This document shows positions 34,933 to 43,384 of a stretch of DNA of 64,000 bases, in pieces. This stretch comes from Mesorhizobium qingshengii. GTDB lineage: Bacteria > Pseudomonadota > Alphaproteobacteria > Rhizobiales > Rhizobiaceae. Location of the stretch: positions 62,001-126,000 of the forward strand of contig NZ_FMXM01000018.1 in NCBI RefSeq assembly GCF_900103325.1, given 5' to 3'. A program made the position numbers and the translations under genes. Position 1 is the first letter of the stretch; each line of letters begins with the position of its first letter. The notes under the pieces were generated by a model. The model saw only the letters and a list, made by a program, of their open reading frames with translations. It made no database searches and was not told where the DNA came from.

Positions 34933-34950
34933 CTGACATCCCCGCGACAT
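34933..34950 (+). promoter_or_regulatory. Pho-box-like repeat upstream of phnC
   Basis: CTGACAT-CCCC-GCGACAT (7-4-7), preceded at the same 11-bp period by GCGTAAC. The first half matches CTGTCAT at 6 of 7, the second at 4 of 7. Independent phosphate control of the phnCDE transporter, as for rhizobial phoCDET genes, would fit. Confidence 0.4.
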
Positions 34951-35016
34951 GGCAGGTTCATGCGGCTGCGCTAGCGAGAACCAGACGATCAATATGGTCC
35001 GCACTGGAACTCGCCA

Positions 35017-35874
35017 ATGTCAGCCACCTCTGCCACGCTCGAAATCCGCGGCGTCTCTCGCCGATTTGGCAAGAATATCGCCGTCAGCAATGTCGACATT
35101 TCCATCCCGCAAGGTCAGATGGTCGGCATTATCGGCCGTTCCGGCGCTGGCAAATCGACCCTTTTGCGCATGATCAACCGTCTCATCGATCCCAGTCAGG
35201 GGTCGATTTTTTTTGACGGCGCCGAGGTTTCCCAGTTGCGCGGTTCGCCGCTCCGACGCTGGCAGCGCGACTGCGCCATGATCTTCCAGCAGTTCAACCT
35301 GGTGCCGCGCCTCGACGTGCTGACCAACGTGCTGCTCGGCAAGCTGAACCACCGTTCGACCATCACCAATCTGTTCGGCATGTTCTCGCGCTCCGAGTGC
35401 GCTGAGGCGGTTGCGGCGCTGGAGCGGCTCGATATCGCCCGCACGGCACTGCAGCCCGCCGGCACCTTGTCGGGCGGCCAGCAGCAGCGCGTCGCCATCG
35501 CGCGCGCCATGATGCAGCAGCCCAGGGTTATCCTCGCCGACGAGCCGATCGCTTCGCTCGATCCGCTCAACGCCAAGGTGGTGATGGATTCGCTGCAGGA
35601 CATCAATCTGCGCGAAGGCATCACCGTCGTCACCAATCTTCACACGCTGGATACCGCCCGCACCTATTGCAACCGCATCATCGGCATGGCTGCCGGCAAG
35701 GTCGTCTTCGATGGCCCGCCGGAAGAGCTCAACCGCGAGGCCGTGCGTCTCGTCTATGGCGCCGACAGCAATGGCGGCGAAATCTCCGAGGCCATCACCT
35801 CGACCAGCGTTGCCATCAAGCAAAAGATCGCCGCATCCGCCGGACCGCTCGAGCCCGCATTCCCGGGCTACTGA
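35017..35874 (+). CDS. phnC: Phosphonate/phosphate ABC transporter ATPase PhnC
   Basis: 285 residues. Walker A GRSGAGKST, signature LSGGQQQRVAIARAM, Walker B VILADEPIASLD, then the PhnC-specific SLQDINLREGITVVTNLHTLDTA and YCNRIIGM. It powers import of phosphonates, phosphite or phosphate esters with PhnD and PhnE. The C-terminal ~35 residues (EISEAITSTSVAIKQ through LEPAFPGY) extend beyond the minimal domain. Confidence 0.95.
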   Translation: MSATSATLEIRGVSRRFGKNIAVSNVDISIPQGQMVGIIGRSGAGKSTLLRMINRLIDPSQGSIFFDGAEVSQLRGSPLRRWQRDCAMIFQQFNLVPRLDVLTNVLLGKLNHRSTITNLFGMFSRSECAEAVAALERLDIARTALQPAGTLSGGQQQRVAIARAMMQQPRVILADEPIASLDPLNAKVVMDSLQDINLREGITVVTNLHTLDTARTYCNRIIGMAAGKVVFDGPPEELNREAVRLVYGADSNGGEISEAITSTSVAIKQKIAASAGPLEPAFPGY

Positions 35875-35876
35875 GC

Positions 35877-35943
35877 CCATGATCCCGAACCGAAGGACCG
35901 CGCCAGCGAAAGGTGGAATCCGGTTTTCGGGAAAGACCATGGG
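35877..35943. repeat. Variant palindromic repeat with an insert
   Basis: CCCATGATCCCGAA at the left and TTTTCGGGAAAGACCATGGG at the right match the ends of the CCGAAAA...TTTTCGG family, but about 22 extra bases separate the inner arms. It lies between phnC and phnD, 100 bp before the phnD start. Confidence 0.6.
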
Positions 35944-36043
35944 CCAGGAAAGAGCGGTTGGGATCGCCAGCCCGCGTCAAGGGCACCTGTCGAAATCAAG
36001 AACGCTGCCGGCGCGGGGCCGGAACCTACAGGAGAGATATCAG

Positions 36044-36952
36044 ATGTTCAGGAAGATGGTTTTTGGCGCCGTTTCGGTGCTCGCGATGGCGACCAGCATG
36101 GCCCATGCCGCCGATATGAAGGAATTTCGCGTCGGCATTCTCGGCGGTGAAAACGAGACCGACCGGCTGCGCAACTACCAGTGCCTCGCCGACCACCTGA
36201 AAGCCGAATTCGGCTTCGAGAAAGTGTCGCTGTTCCCGGCCGCCGACTATGACGGCGTCATCCAGGGCCTGCTTGGTGGCACGCTCGACTTCGCCGAGCT
36301 CGGCGCTTCCGGCTACGCCAGCGTTGTCCTGAAGGACCCGAAGGCCGTCACCCCGATCCTCACCACCCAGCAGACCGACGGCGCGACCGGCTACTATTCG
36401 ATCGGCCTGGCGCTGAAGTCCTCCGGCATCACCGACATCAAGTCGGCCAAGGGCAAGAAGCTTGGCTACGCCGATCCGGATTCGACCTCCGGCTATCTGA
36501 TCCCGCTGACCCAGATTCCGAAGGACACCGGTGCCTCCAACGAGACTTTCTTCGCTTCGACCCAGTTCAATGGTGGCCACGAGAACAACGTTCTGGCCGT
36601 GCGTGACGGTAAGGTCGACGTGGCGGTGGACGATTCCTCCGGCATCGGCGACTTCAAGGATGGCTACACCTCCGGCACCTTCCACAAGGAAGTCGCCAAG
36701 GGCGCCGTCGACCCCAACGACTTCGTCGAAGTCTGGCGCTCGGGCCTGATCCCGAACGGTCCGCTGGTCGTGCGCACCGCGCTCGGCGACGACATGAGCG
36801 CCAAGCTTGCCGACTTTTTCACGCAGCTCCCCAAGAAGGACAAGGCCTGCTTCGAAGGCATCGAAGGTGGCGATTTTACCGGCTACGTCCCGGTGAAAGC
36901 AGACTTCTACAACGTCATCGTCGAAGCCCGAAAGGCAGCCATTGGCGGCTAA
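36044..36952 (+). CDS. phnD: Phosphonate ABC transporter solute-binding protein PhnD
   Basis: 302 residues from the ATG at 36044 with AGGAG nine bases upstream; the upstream open frame is a shadow. Signal peptide ends MAHAAD. The mature start EFRVGILGGENETDRLRNYQ and the later YADPDSTSGYLIP, FNGGHENNVLAVRDGKVDVAVDDSS are typical of the PhnD/PtxB/PhoD family. The Tyr, Asp and Ser/Thr residues of STSGY and DDSS contact the phosphonate. Followed immediately by a large structured RNA-like element. Confidence 0.95.
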   Translation: MFRKMVFGAVSVLAMATSMAHAADMKEFRVGILGGENETDRLRNYQCLADHLKAEFGFEKVSLFPAADYDGVIQGLLGGTLDFAELGASGYASVVLKDPKAVTPILTTQQTDGATGYYSIGLALKSSGITDIKSAKGKKLGYADPDSTSGYLIPLTQIPKDTGASNETFFASTQFNGGHENNVLAVRDGKVDVAVDDSSGIGDFKDGYTSGTFHKEVAKGAVDPNDFVEVWRSGLIPNGPLVVRTALGDDMSAKLADFFTQLPKKDKACFEGIEGGDFTGYVPVKADFYNVIVEARKAAIGG

Positions 36953-36965
36953 CGGAACAATCAGC

Positions 36966-37099
36966 AAGGGCGGTGTTACTAAAGCGACGTGCGTCCACTT
37001 GGACGCACAAAGTACGCTTTAGCACTTTAGATTGCCGCATCGGGCTTTCCGAAAATCGGACTTCGATTTTCGGACCGATGTGGCGGCACCGCCCTTTTT
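36966..37099 (+). promoter_or_regulatory. Multi-branched structured element between phnD and phnE
   Basis: An outer stem pairs AAGGGCGGTG (36966-36975) with CACCGCCCTT (37087-37096), followed by T-rich sequence. Inside it are a CTAAAGCG/CGCTTTAG hairpin that contains a nested TGCGTCCA/TGGACGCA stem, and a CCGAAAATCG (37049-37058)/CGATTTTCGG (37064-37073) hairpin extended by GCATCGG/CCGATG. The layout suggests a three-way-junction RNA, probably built from two rhizobial repeat families, and could act as attenuator or mRNA stabiliser. Confidence 0.7.
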
Positions 37100-37111
37100 G
37101 CATCTCCGATC

Positions 37112-38068
37112 ATGACCCTTTCCGTGACCGCTCATTCAGACGCGACGCACCAGGCAGCCGATGCCTGGCGACGCCAGACATCCTTGCGCCGGCTTTATAC
37201 GGCTATCGGTGTCGGCCTGCTCATTGTCGCGCTCTGCGGCTCCATGTGGTTCGCCGACGAAGCCAATGCCGGGCATTTCTTCGACCGGCTGCCGCACATA
37301 CTGGACTTCCTGAGCTGGCTCGTCCCCAAGGACTGGAACGATGTCTGGCGGGCGATGTTCGACGTCGCTTCCCCACATGACACCGGCACGCAGGAATTCA
37401 ACTTCCCGCTCGGCCGCGCCTATGTCTGGGGCAGCTTCTACATCCCCGAATATTTCGAGTTGATGCTGACCACGCTGAACGTGGCGCTGGTCTCGACCTT
37501 CGTCGGTTTCGTCTTTGCCGTGCCGTTCTCCTTCATCGCGGCGCGCAACCTGACGCCGCATCCGGTGCTTCGGCTGATCGTCAAGCGCTTCATGGAACTG
37601 CTGCGCGCTTTTCCCGAGATCGTCATCGCCGGTCTGTTCGCGGCCATTGTCTCGATCGGCCCGATCGCCGCCATCATCGCCATCGGCCTGCATTCGATCG
37701 GCGCGCTGGGCAAGCTGTTCTACGAGATCAACGAGAACATCGACATGCGCGCCGAGGAAGGCCTGCGAGCGGTCGGCGCCAATTGGTTCGAGCGGGTACG
37801 CTTTGCCGGCCTGCCGCAGGTGCTGCCCAACTTCATGTCCTACACACTGCTGCGAATCGAGATCAACGTGCGCATCTCCACCATCATGGGTGCGGTCGGC
37901 GGCGGCGGTATCGGCGAAGAGCTGAAGCTGTCCATCTCCCGCGGCTTCGGCGCCAAGACGATAGCCTTGGTGCTGCTCCTGTTCACCACGATCTTCATTG
38001 TCGACCAGTTCTCCGCCTGGCTGCGCCGCAAGCTTGTCGGCGAGCAAGCGTTCGTGATGGGAGCTTAA
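37112..38068 (+). CDS. phnE: Phosphonate ABC transporter permease PhnE
   Basis: 318 residues with an N-terminal membrane segment, a periplasmic loop, and five further segments. The EAA-type loop EEGLRAVGANWFERVRFAGLPQVLP contacts PhnC. FPEIVIAGLFAAIVSIGPIAAIIAI and GAVGGGGIGEELK are typical of PhnE. It forms the channel with the second PhnE-type protein. Confidence 0.94.
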   Translation: MTLSVTAHSDATHQAADAWRRQTSLRRLYTAIGVGLLIVALCGSMWFADEANAGHFFDRLPHILDFLSWLVPKDWNDVWRAMFDVASPHDTGTQEFNFPLGRAYVWGSFYIPEYFELMLTTLNVALVSTFVGFVFAVPFSFIAARNLTPHPVLRLIVKRFMELLRAFPEIVIAGLFAAIVSIGPIAAIIAIGLHSIGALGKLFYEINENIDMRAEEGLRAVGANWFERVRFAGLPQVLPNFMSYTLLRIEINVRISTIMGAVGGGGIGEELKLSISRGFGAKTIALVLLLFTTIFIVDQFSAWLRRKLVGEQAFVMGA

Positions 38069-38071
38069 CCG

Positions 38072-39439
38072 ATGGCTGCCATGACCGCCGATCAGATCCA
38101 GTCGATCGAGGAGCGCTTCCCGCACGTGTTCCGGCGCCCGTTCCACCAGCGCTTCGGGCCGCTGCTGTTGCTTGGAGGCACCCTTGTCTATCTCCTCTAC
38201 GCCCTGTGGTTCTTCAACCTGCCGCAGGTGATGCGGGAATCGCACTGGGAGCGCCTGCCGCTGTTCCTGACCCAATGGATCAGCTACGACGTGCAGCCAA
38301 TCTTCCGCCTTGATGAACCTCAGATCACTGCCAAATATCCACGCTTCTCGGTGCTCGGCCCGGACCCGCATCCGGACTGGGTCAAGGCCAATGCCGACGG
38401 TTCGGTGACGATCCTGATCGATGGCGCCGCCAAGTCGGTCACCTTCAACAAGATGCAAGCGACGATCATTGCCAACGGTGAGACCGTGCCGGTCGCGCTG
38501 GACACTGGCAAGCCGCTGATCTCCGGCCCGGTTCCCGACTGGATCACCGCGCATGAGGACGAGGTCGTCGCCGACATGGGCTTTGCCGGCGAGGTCCGCG
38601 TCGCCGCCGACCGCGTCAAGATACGCAAGCGCTTCCTCGGCTGGGCGAATTTTGTCTTCGATACCCGCTCGCCGTTCTTCGGCAAGTCGGCGGGCGAAGT
38701 GGCCTCGCTCATCGTTTCCGGGCCCGACCTGAAGGCGGGCACGTCCAATCTGGCGCTGGCCGGCGACAACATCTGGAACAACGCCCAGTGGCAGCATGGC
38801 GATGTCTGGACCAAGCTCCTGCAGACCATCGTCATGGCCTTTCTCGGCACCGCGCTTGGCGGCATCGTCGCCTTCCCGCTCGCTTTCTTCGCCGCCCGCA
38901 ACATCACGCCCAGCCGGCTGGTCAACCAGGTGCTCAAGCGCTTCTTCGACTTCATGCGCTCGATCGACATGCTGATCTGGGCACTGTTCTTCACCCGCGC
39001 CTTCGGACCGGGTCCCCTGGCGGGCAGCGCCGCGATCTTCTTCACCGAGATCGGCACGCTCGGCAAAACCTATTCCGAGGCGCTCGAAAACATCGACGAC
39101 AAGCCGCGCGAAGGTGTCGTCTCGACCGGCGCCAACGGCCTTCTGGTGCAGCGCTACGGCGTGCTGCCGGAAGTGATCCCGGTGTTCATCAGCCAGACGC
39201 TCTACCAGTGGGAATCCAACACCAGGGGCGCGACCATCATCGGTGCCGTCGGCGCCGGCGGCATCGGCCTGAAGCTGTGGGAAGCGATGCGCACCAACTC
39301 CAACTGGGCCAACGTCTTCTACATGGTGCTGCTGACGCTGGTCGTCGTCTTCGTCTTCGACAACATATCGAATTTCCTGCGCCGCAGGCTGAGCCGGACC
39401 ATCCACGACTACAACCGGCTCCAGGCCGAGCAGGATTAA
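38072..39439 (+). CDS. phnE: Second phosphonate ABC permease PhnE2 with a long extracytoplasmic insert
   Basis: 455 residues, longer than PhnE. After a first membrane segment (residues ~28-46) comes a ~200-residue predicted extracytoplasmic region (roughly 50-245), then the permease core with EEA-like loop DKPREGVVSTGANGLLVQRYGVLPEVIP and GAVGAGGIGLKLWEA. Rhizobial PhoT-type permeases are similarly long. The gene starts 3 bp after the phnE stop (ATG at 38072 or 38081), so they are one transcript. End of the phn locus: the next gene converges. Confidence 0.92.
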   Translation: MAAMTADQIQSIEERFPHVFRRPFHQRFGPLLLLGGTLVYLLYALWFFNLPQVMRESHWERLPLFLTQWISYDVQPIFRLDEPQITAKYPRFSVLGPDPHPDWVKANADGSVTILIDGAAKSVTFNKMQATIIANGETVPVALDTGKPLISGPVPDWITAHEDEVVADMGFAGEVRVAADRVKIRKRFLGWANFVFDTRSPFFGKSAGEVASLIVSGPDLKAGTSNLALAGDNIWNNAQWQHGDVWTKLLQTIVMAFLGTALGGIVAFPLAFFAARNITPSRLVNQVLKRFFDFMRSIDMLIWALFFTRAFGPGPLAGSAAIFFTEIGTLGKTYSEALENIDDKPREGVVSTGANGLLVQRYGVLPEVIPVFISQTLYQWESNTRGATIIGAVGAGGIGLKLWEAMRTNSNWANVFYMVLLTLVVVFVFDNISNFLRRRLSRTIHDYNRLQAEQD

Positions 39440-39554
39440 CTCGCCCCGGGGTGCGGAGAGGCGAGAGGTCGGGGGTGTTGGACCACTTCGGCGAATGTCG
39501 CGGCATGGACGCTCGGGTCTCCGCATCCGCTTCGCCTGTGACGAAGTGAGGGGC

Positions 39555-40406
39555 TTAAGCGGCTTTCTTCCACCCGTTCCTGATATGCTTGTAGCCCTCG
39601 CGATAAACCGCTTCAGGGCTCTCGAAAAAATCGCGCCACACCTTGGTCGCCGCCGCCAGGTCCTTGAGTGAGCGGCCGAACGCCTCGATCGTCAGCCAGT
39701 CGTCATAGCCGCTCTCGCGGATGGCGGAAAAAGTCTCCGTCCACGGAATATTGCCGCGCCCCGGCACGCCGCGGTCATTCTCCGAAATATGGATATGCAC
39801 GACATTCCCGCAGTGCTTTGTATAGGCGCCGATCGGGTCGGCCTCCTCGATATTGGCATGGAAGGTGTCGTACATCGCCTTGATGTGCGGCCGGTCGATG
39901 GCGTCGATATGCTCCGACAGATCCGCCATCGTGTTGAGGAGGTAGCATTCGAAGCGGTTGAGCGCTTCCAGCCCTATTGTGACGTTCCTGTTGCCGGCAT
40001 GGTCGCCGATGGCGCGTTGCGAGGCAACCGAGCGCTTCTTCTCGGCTGCCGTCGGCCCGGAGCCGGAAAAGGCACCGAGCGTCGAATGCAGCGGGCCGCT
40101 CAGCGTGCTCGCACCGAGCGCATTGGCGCAATCAATCGCCCATTTCATGTAGTCGATGCCGGCCTTGCGCGTTGCCGCATCGGCCGAGATCAGGTTCATC
40201 GCCGGATCGCCCATGGCTGAAACCGCGGTCCGCTCGAGCCCGATGCGGTCGAGCAATTCGCCGAGTTTCCTGTAGTCGTCTGGCGTACCGGCAAAGATCG
40301 GTATCTCGACGCCATCGAAGCCGGTCGCCTTGATGTCGCGAAGCAGCGGCTCGTGTTTCTTCGACACCGCCGTCGTCCACAAGAACATGCACATGCCGAT
40401 TTTCAT
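39555..40406 (-). CDS. Sugar isomerase/epimerase, D-tagatose 3-epimerase type
   Basis: 283 residues. The motif GLEALNRFECYLLNT with downstream DTFHANIEE, HIHISENDRG and TIEAFG is the metal-binding and catalytic signature of the D-tagatose/D-psicose 3-epimerase branch of the TIM-barrel family. It belongs to the minus-strand operon with a Gfo/Idh oxidoreductase and another TIM-barrel epimerase upstream (158 and 175 bp spacers). Likely acts on a keto-sugar or keto-inositol intermediate. Convergent with phnE2. Confidence 0.87.
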   Translation of the reverse strand: MKIGMCMFLWTTAVSKKHEPLLRDIKATGFDGVEIPIFAGTPDDYRKLGELLDRIGLERTAVSAMGDPAMNLISADAATRKAGIDYMKWAIDCANALGASTLSGPLHSTLGAFSGSGPTAAEKKRSVASQRAIGDHAGNRNVTIGLEALNRFECYLLNTMADLSEHIDAIDRPHIKAMYDTFHANIEEADPIGAYTKHCGNVVHIHISENDRGVPGRGNIPWTETFSAIRESGYDDWLTIEAFGRSLKDLAAATKVWRDFFESPEAVYREGYKHIRNGWKKAA

Positions 40407-40487
40407 CGACGCCCCTCCCCATCTGACGTCCCTGCCGGGGTGTTGAGCTTCAGGTCAGGCCGAGTCGAAAACGGCGGGTTCCGAGAA

Positions 40488-40524
40488 CCGGAGCGGAGCG
40501 TACCTTAGAGTACGTGAGCACCGG
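40488..40524. repeat. Imperfect inverted repeat
   Basis: GAGCGTAC / GTACGTGAGC form an imperfect palindrome in the 175-bp spacer between the oxidoreductase and the epimerase. The sequence style (GGAGCGGAGCGTACC ... GTACGTGAGCACCGG) resembles dispersed rhizobial repeats. No other feature is visible in this spacer. Confidence 0.4.
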
Positions 40525-40581
40525 AAGCGCAAGAAGCTGTCATTTGCAGGCCCGCATCACTGAATATCGCCACTCCTTGGA

Positions 40582-41769
40582 TTAAAGCTTCGTCCACGCT
40601 CCATTCTTCTTCGACGACTTCACGCAAGCCTCGATGAAAGCCATGCCTTCGACGCCATCCTGTATGGTAGGGAAGACTACATCCTTTGCCGGCTTGCCGC
40701 CTTTACGCCGCGCCGCGCGGATCGCCCGCGCCGCCTCCTGGTAAATGTTGGCGAAGCCTTCGAGATATCCTTCCGGATGGCCCGACGGAACGCGGCTGAC
40801 ACGACCCGCTACCGGCAGCGCGCCGGCGCCATTTCGCGTGATCAGCTGCTTCGGCTGCCCGAACGGCGTGTACCAGAGATAGTTCGGGTCGGCCTGCACC
40901 CATTCCAGCCCGCCCTTCGAGCCGTAGATGCGCAGCTTCAGCCCGTTCTCATGGCCAGGCGCCACCTGGCTTGCCCAGATCATGCCCTTGGCCGGATGCG
41001 TCTTGCCGGCCGGTTTGAAGCGCAGCATGACATTGACGTTGTCGTCGAGCAGCCGGCCCGGCACGAAGGCGTCGAGATCGGCCGACAATGAATCGAGCTC
41101 CAACCCGGAGACGAAACGGGCGAGGTTATAGGCGTGCGTGCCGATGTCGCCGAGCGCACCGCCGGCGCCCGCCTGCTTCGGGTCGCCGCGCCACGACGCC
41201 TGCTTCTGGCCGGTGGCGGCAAGGTCCTCGGTCAGCCAGTCCTGCGGATACTCCGACTGCACGATGCGGATGTCGCCGAGCACACCCTTGGCCACCATCT
41301 CGCGCGCCTGCCGTACCATTGGATAGGCGGTGTAGTTGTGGGTGAGCACGAACACCTTGCCGGTCTTCTCGACTATCGCCGCGAGCTTCTTGGCCTCGGC
41401 AAGCGTCGTTGCCAGCGGCTTGTCGCAGATGACGTGGATGCCAGCCTCGAGGAAGGCCTTGGCCGCCGGCACATGCACATTGTTGGGCGTGACGATGGCC
41501 ACCGCCTCGATGCCGTCGGGCCGCTTGGCCTCGGCCTTCGCCATTTCGGCGTACGAGGCATAGCTGCGATCCGGATCGAGGCCGAGTTCGGCGGCCGATG
41601 CCTTGGCCCGCTCAGGATTCGCCGACAGCGCACCGGCCACCAGCACGAAATCATTGTCCATGCGCGCCGCGATCCGGTGCACCGCGCCGATGAAGGCGCC
41701 CTGCCCCCCGCCGACCATGCCGTAGCGGATCGGGCCGCCTCCCGTTTCCGACTTCGATGCGCCGACCAT
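40582..41769 (-). CDS. Gfo/Idh/MocA-family oxidoreductase
   Basis: 395 residues from the ATG at 41769 with AGGAG nine bases upstream. Rossmann motif GMVGGGQGAFIGAVHR, the EKP-equivalent CDKPLA, and GDIGTHAYNLARFV identify the family. It is longer than the relative at 6141-7283 and only distantly similar. A charged segment (RRKGGKPAKD) precedes the end. Part of a three-gene operon with two TIM-barrel epimerases. The set suggests oxidation and epimerisation of a polyol or glycoside. Confidence 0.87.
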   Translation of the reverse strand: MVGASKSETGGGPIRYGMVGGGQGAFIGAVHRIAARMDNDFVLVAGALSANPERAKASAAELGLDPDRSYASYAEMAKAEAKRPDGIEAVAIVTPNNVHVPAAKAFLEAGIHVICDKPLATTLAEAKKLAAIVEKTGKVFVLTHNYTAYPMVRQAREMVAKGVLGDIRIVQSEYPQDWLTEDLAATGQKQASWRGDPKQAGAGGALGDIGTHAYNLARFVSGLELDSLSADLDAFVPGRLLDDNVNVMLRFKPAGKTHPAKGMIWASQVAPGHENGLKLRIYGSKGGLEWVQADPNYLWYTPFGQPKQLITRNGAGALPVAGRVSRVPSGHPEGYLEGFANIYQEAARAIRAARRKGGKPAKDVVFPTIQDGVEGMAFIEACVKSSKKNGAWTKL

Positions 41770-41792
41770 CTTTTTCTCCTGTATTGGCTGAG

Positions 41793-41921
41793 GTACCCCT
41801 CCCTTTACGGGGAGGGTGGCCCGAGGGGCAGGGAGGGATCGGTTCATGCCGAGCTCTACGCCCGGCGACCCCACCCCGATCCGCTATGCGGATCTACCCT
41901 CCCCCTCGAGGAGGAGGGAAG
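41793..41921. repeat. Composite intergenic repeat
   Basis: Contains CTCCC-tttac-GGGGAG (41798-41816), GATCCGCTATGCGGATC (41878-41894) and a CCCTCCCCC/GGAGGAGGG end. The CTCCCC-type palindromes relate it to the elements at 6099 and 61358. It fills nearly all of the gap between two operon genes without an evident terminator run. Confidence 0.7.
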
Positions 41922-41927
41922 ACCGCT

Positions 41928-42983
41928 TCAAATTCCCATCATGGCGCGCAGCACCTTCTTGTCGGTAGCGCCGCCGGCAAAATCGTCGAATGCCTTTTCC
42001 GTCACCCGGATGATGTGGTGCTGGATGAAGGGCGCGCCTTCGGCCGCGCCGTCCTCAGGATGCTTCAGGCAGCACTCCCACTCCAGCACCGCCCAGGAAT
42101 CATAATTGTATTGGGTGAGCTTGGAAAAGATACCGCCGAAATCCACTTGCCCGTCGCCAAGCGAGCGGAAGCGGCCGGCGCGGTTGGTCCAGCTCTGGTA
42201 GCCGGAATAGACGCCTTGCCGGCCGGTCGGGTTGAACTCTGCGTCCTTGACGTGGAAGGCCTTGATGCGCTCGTGATAGATGTCGATGAATTCGAGATAG
42301 TCGAGCTGCTGCAACAGGAAGTGCGACGGATCATAATTGATGTTGCAGCGCTTGTGGCCGCCAACCGCGTCGAGGAACATCTCGAAGGTCGCGCCGTCGA
42401 ACACGTCCTCGCCGGGATGGATCTCGTAGCCGACATCGACGCCATTATCCTCATAGACATCCAGGATCGGCTTCCATCGCTTGCCGAGTTCGGCGAACGC
42501 CTCCTCGATCAGGCCGGCCGGCCGTTGCGGCCAGGGATAAAGGTAAGGGAAGGCTAACGCGCCGGAAAAGGATACCGAGGCCTTGAGGCCGAGATTCTTC
42601 GAGGCCTTGGCGCCGAACTTCATCTGTTCGACCGCCCATTTCTGCCGCGCCTTGGGATTGTTGTGCACAGAAGCCGGTGCGAAACCATCGAACTGCGCGT
42701 CATAAGCCGGATGCACGGCCACCAATTGCCCCTGCAGGTGCGTCGACAGTTCGGTGATCTCGACGCCGGCCTCGGCGCAGATGCCCTTGACCTCGTCGCA
42801 ATAGGCCTTTGAAGAGGCCGCCTTCTCGAGATCGAACAGCCGCCCGTCCCAGGTCGGGATCTGCACGCCCTTGTAGCCGAGGCCGGCTGCCCATTTGGTG
42901 ATCGAGGCCAGTGAATTGAACGGCGCGGCATCGCCCGCAAACTGCGCCAGAAACAGCCCGGGGCCCTTCATCGTTGTCGGCAT
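41928..42983 (-). CDS. Sugar phosphate isomerase/epimerase (TIM barrel)
   Basis: 351 residues from the ATG at 42983, with GGGAGG six bases upstream; two nearby ATGs at 42989 and an open extension upstream are alternatives. Features of the AP-endonuclease-2/xylose-isomerase fold: GYKGVQIPTWDGRLFD, THLQGQLVAVHP, GYEIHPGEDVFDG, NINYDPSHFLLQQLDYLEFIDIYHERIKAFHVKD, and VLEWECCLKHPEDG. First gene of the minus-strand epimerase-oxidoreductase operon. Confidence 0.88.
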   Translation of the reverse strand: MPTTMKGPGLFLAQFAGDAAPFNSLASITKWAAGLGYKGVQIPTWDGRLFDLEKAASSKAYCDEVKGICAEAGVEITELSTHLQGQLVAVHPAYDAQFDGFAPASVHNNPKARQKWAVEQMKFGAKASKNLGLKASVSFSGALAFPYLYPWPQRPAGLIEEAFAELGKRWKPILDVYEDNGVDVGYEIHPGEDVFDGATFEMFLDAVGGHKRCNINYDPSHFLLQQLDYLEFIDIYHERIKAFHVKDAEFNPTGRQGVYSGYQSWTNRAGRFRSLGDGQVDFGGIFSKLTQYNYDSWAVLEWECCLKHPEDGAAEGAPFIQHHIIRVTEKAFDDFAGGATDKKVLRAMMGI

Positions 42984-43085
42984 CGGCATCCTCCCTCGTT
43001 TTTGTCGCGACCAAGCATAGCGCCGATTGGAAGCAGGGCCAGCCACTTTGGTCTTTTCGCACTGGGCGCTTGTACACGCCGCCAT

Positions 43086-43100
43086 TCTGGTATTACCAAA
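43086..43100. promoter_or_regulatory. FadR-like operator A
   Basis: TGGT-ATT-ACCA (43088-43098) within TTCTGGTATTACCAAA has the TNGT-N3-ACNA form of FadR-subfamily GntR operators. It lies in the ~400-bp gap (42984-43384) between two divergent sugar operons. The rest of that gap has only short shadow frames. Confidence 0.6.
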
Positions 43101-43384
43101 TATGGCGACTTGGTCAAGCCTCGCGATGCATCACGGAAGCCCTCCGCGCGCGGGAAAAGACGCGATATATTCCAATACAATCAATGAAGTAACCCAGACC
43201 AAAAGTTGCCTTCTTGCACTTCTTGCCGTCCCGAAGAATTTGCTGTAGACCTCGGTTGAGGCTCAATTGGTCGAACCAGTTTGCGAGAAAAGGCTGGGGA
43301 TGCCTTGGGGAGGAACCCTTGCGCCGCCTTTCGGCGATGCATGTCGCAGGCGAACCATACAGGCGAATTTGGGAAGGACAGACC

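Noticed and set aside
37136..39526. 796-codon minus-strand open frame opposite phnE and phnE2
   Set aside because: It runs exactly antisense to two clearly coding permease genes, has an Arg/Asp/Gly/His-biased low-complexity composition and no domain. Long antisense frames are expected in GC-rich DNA.
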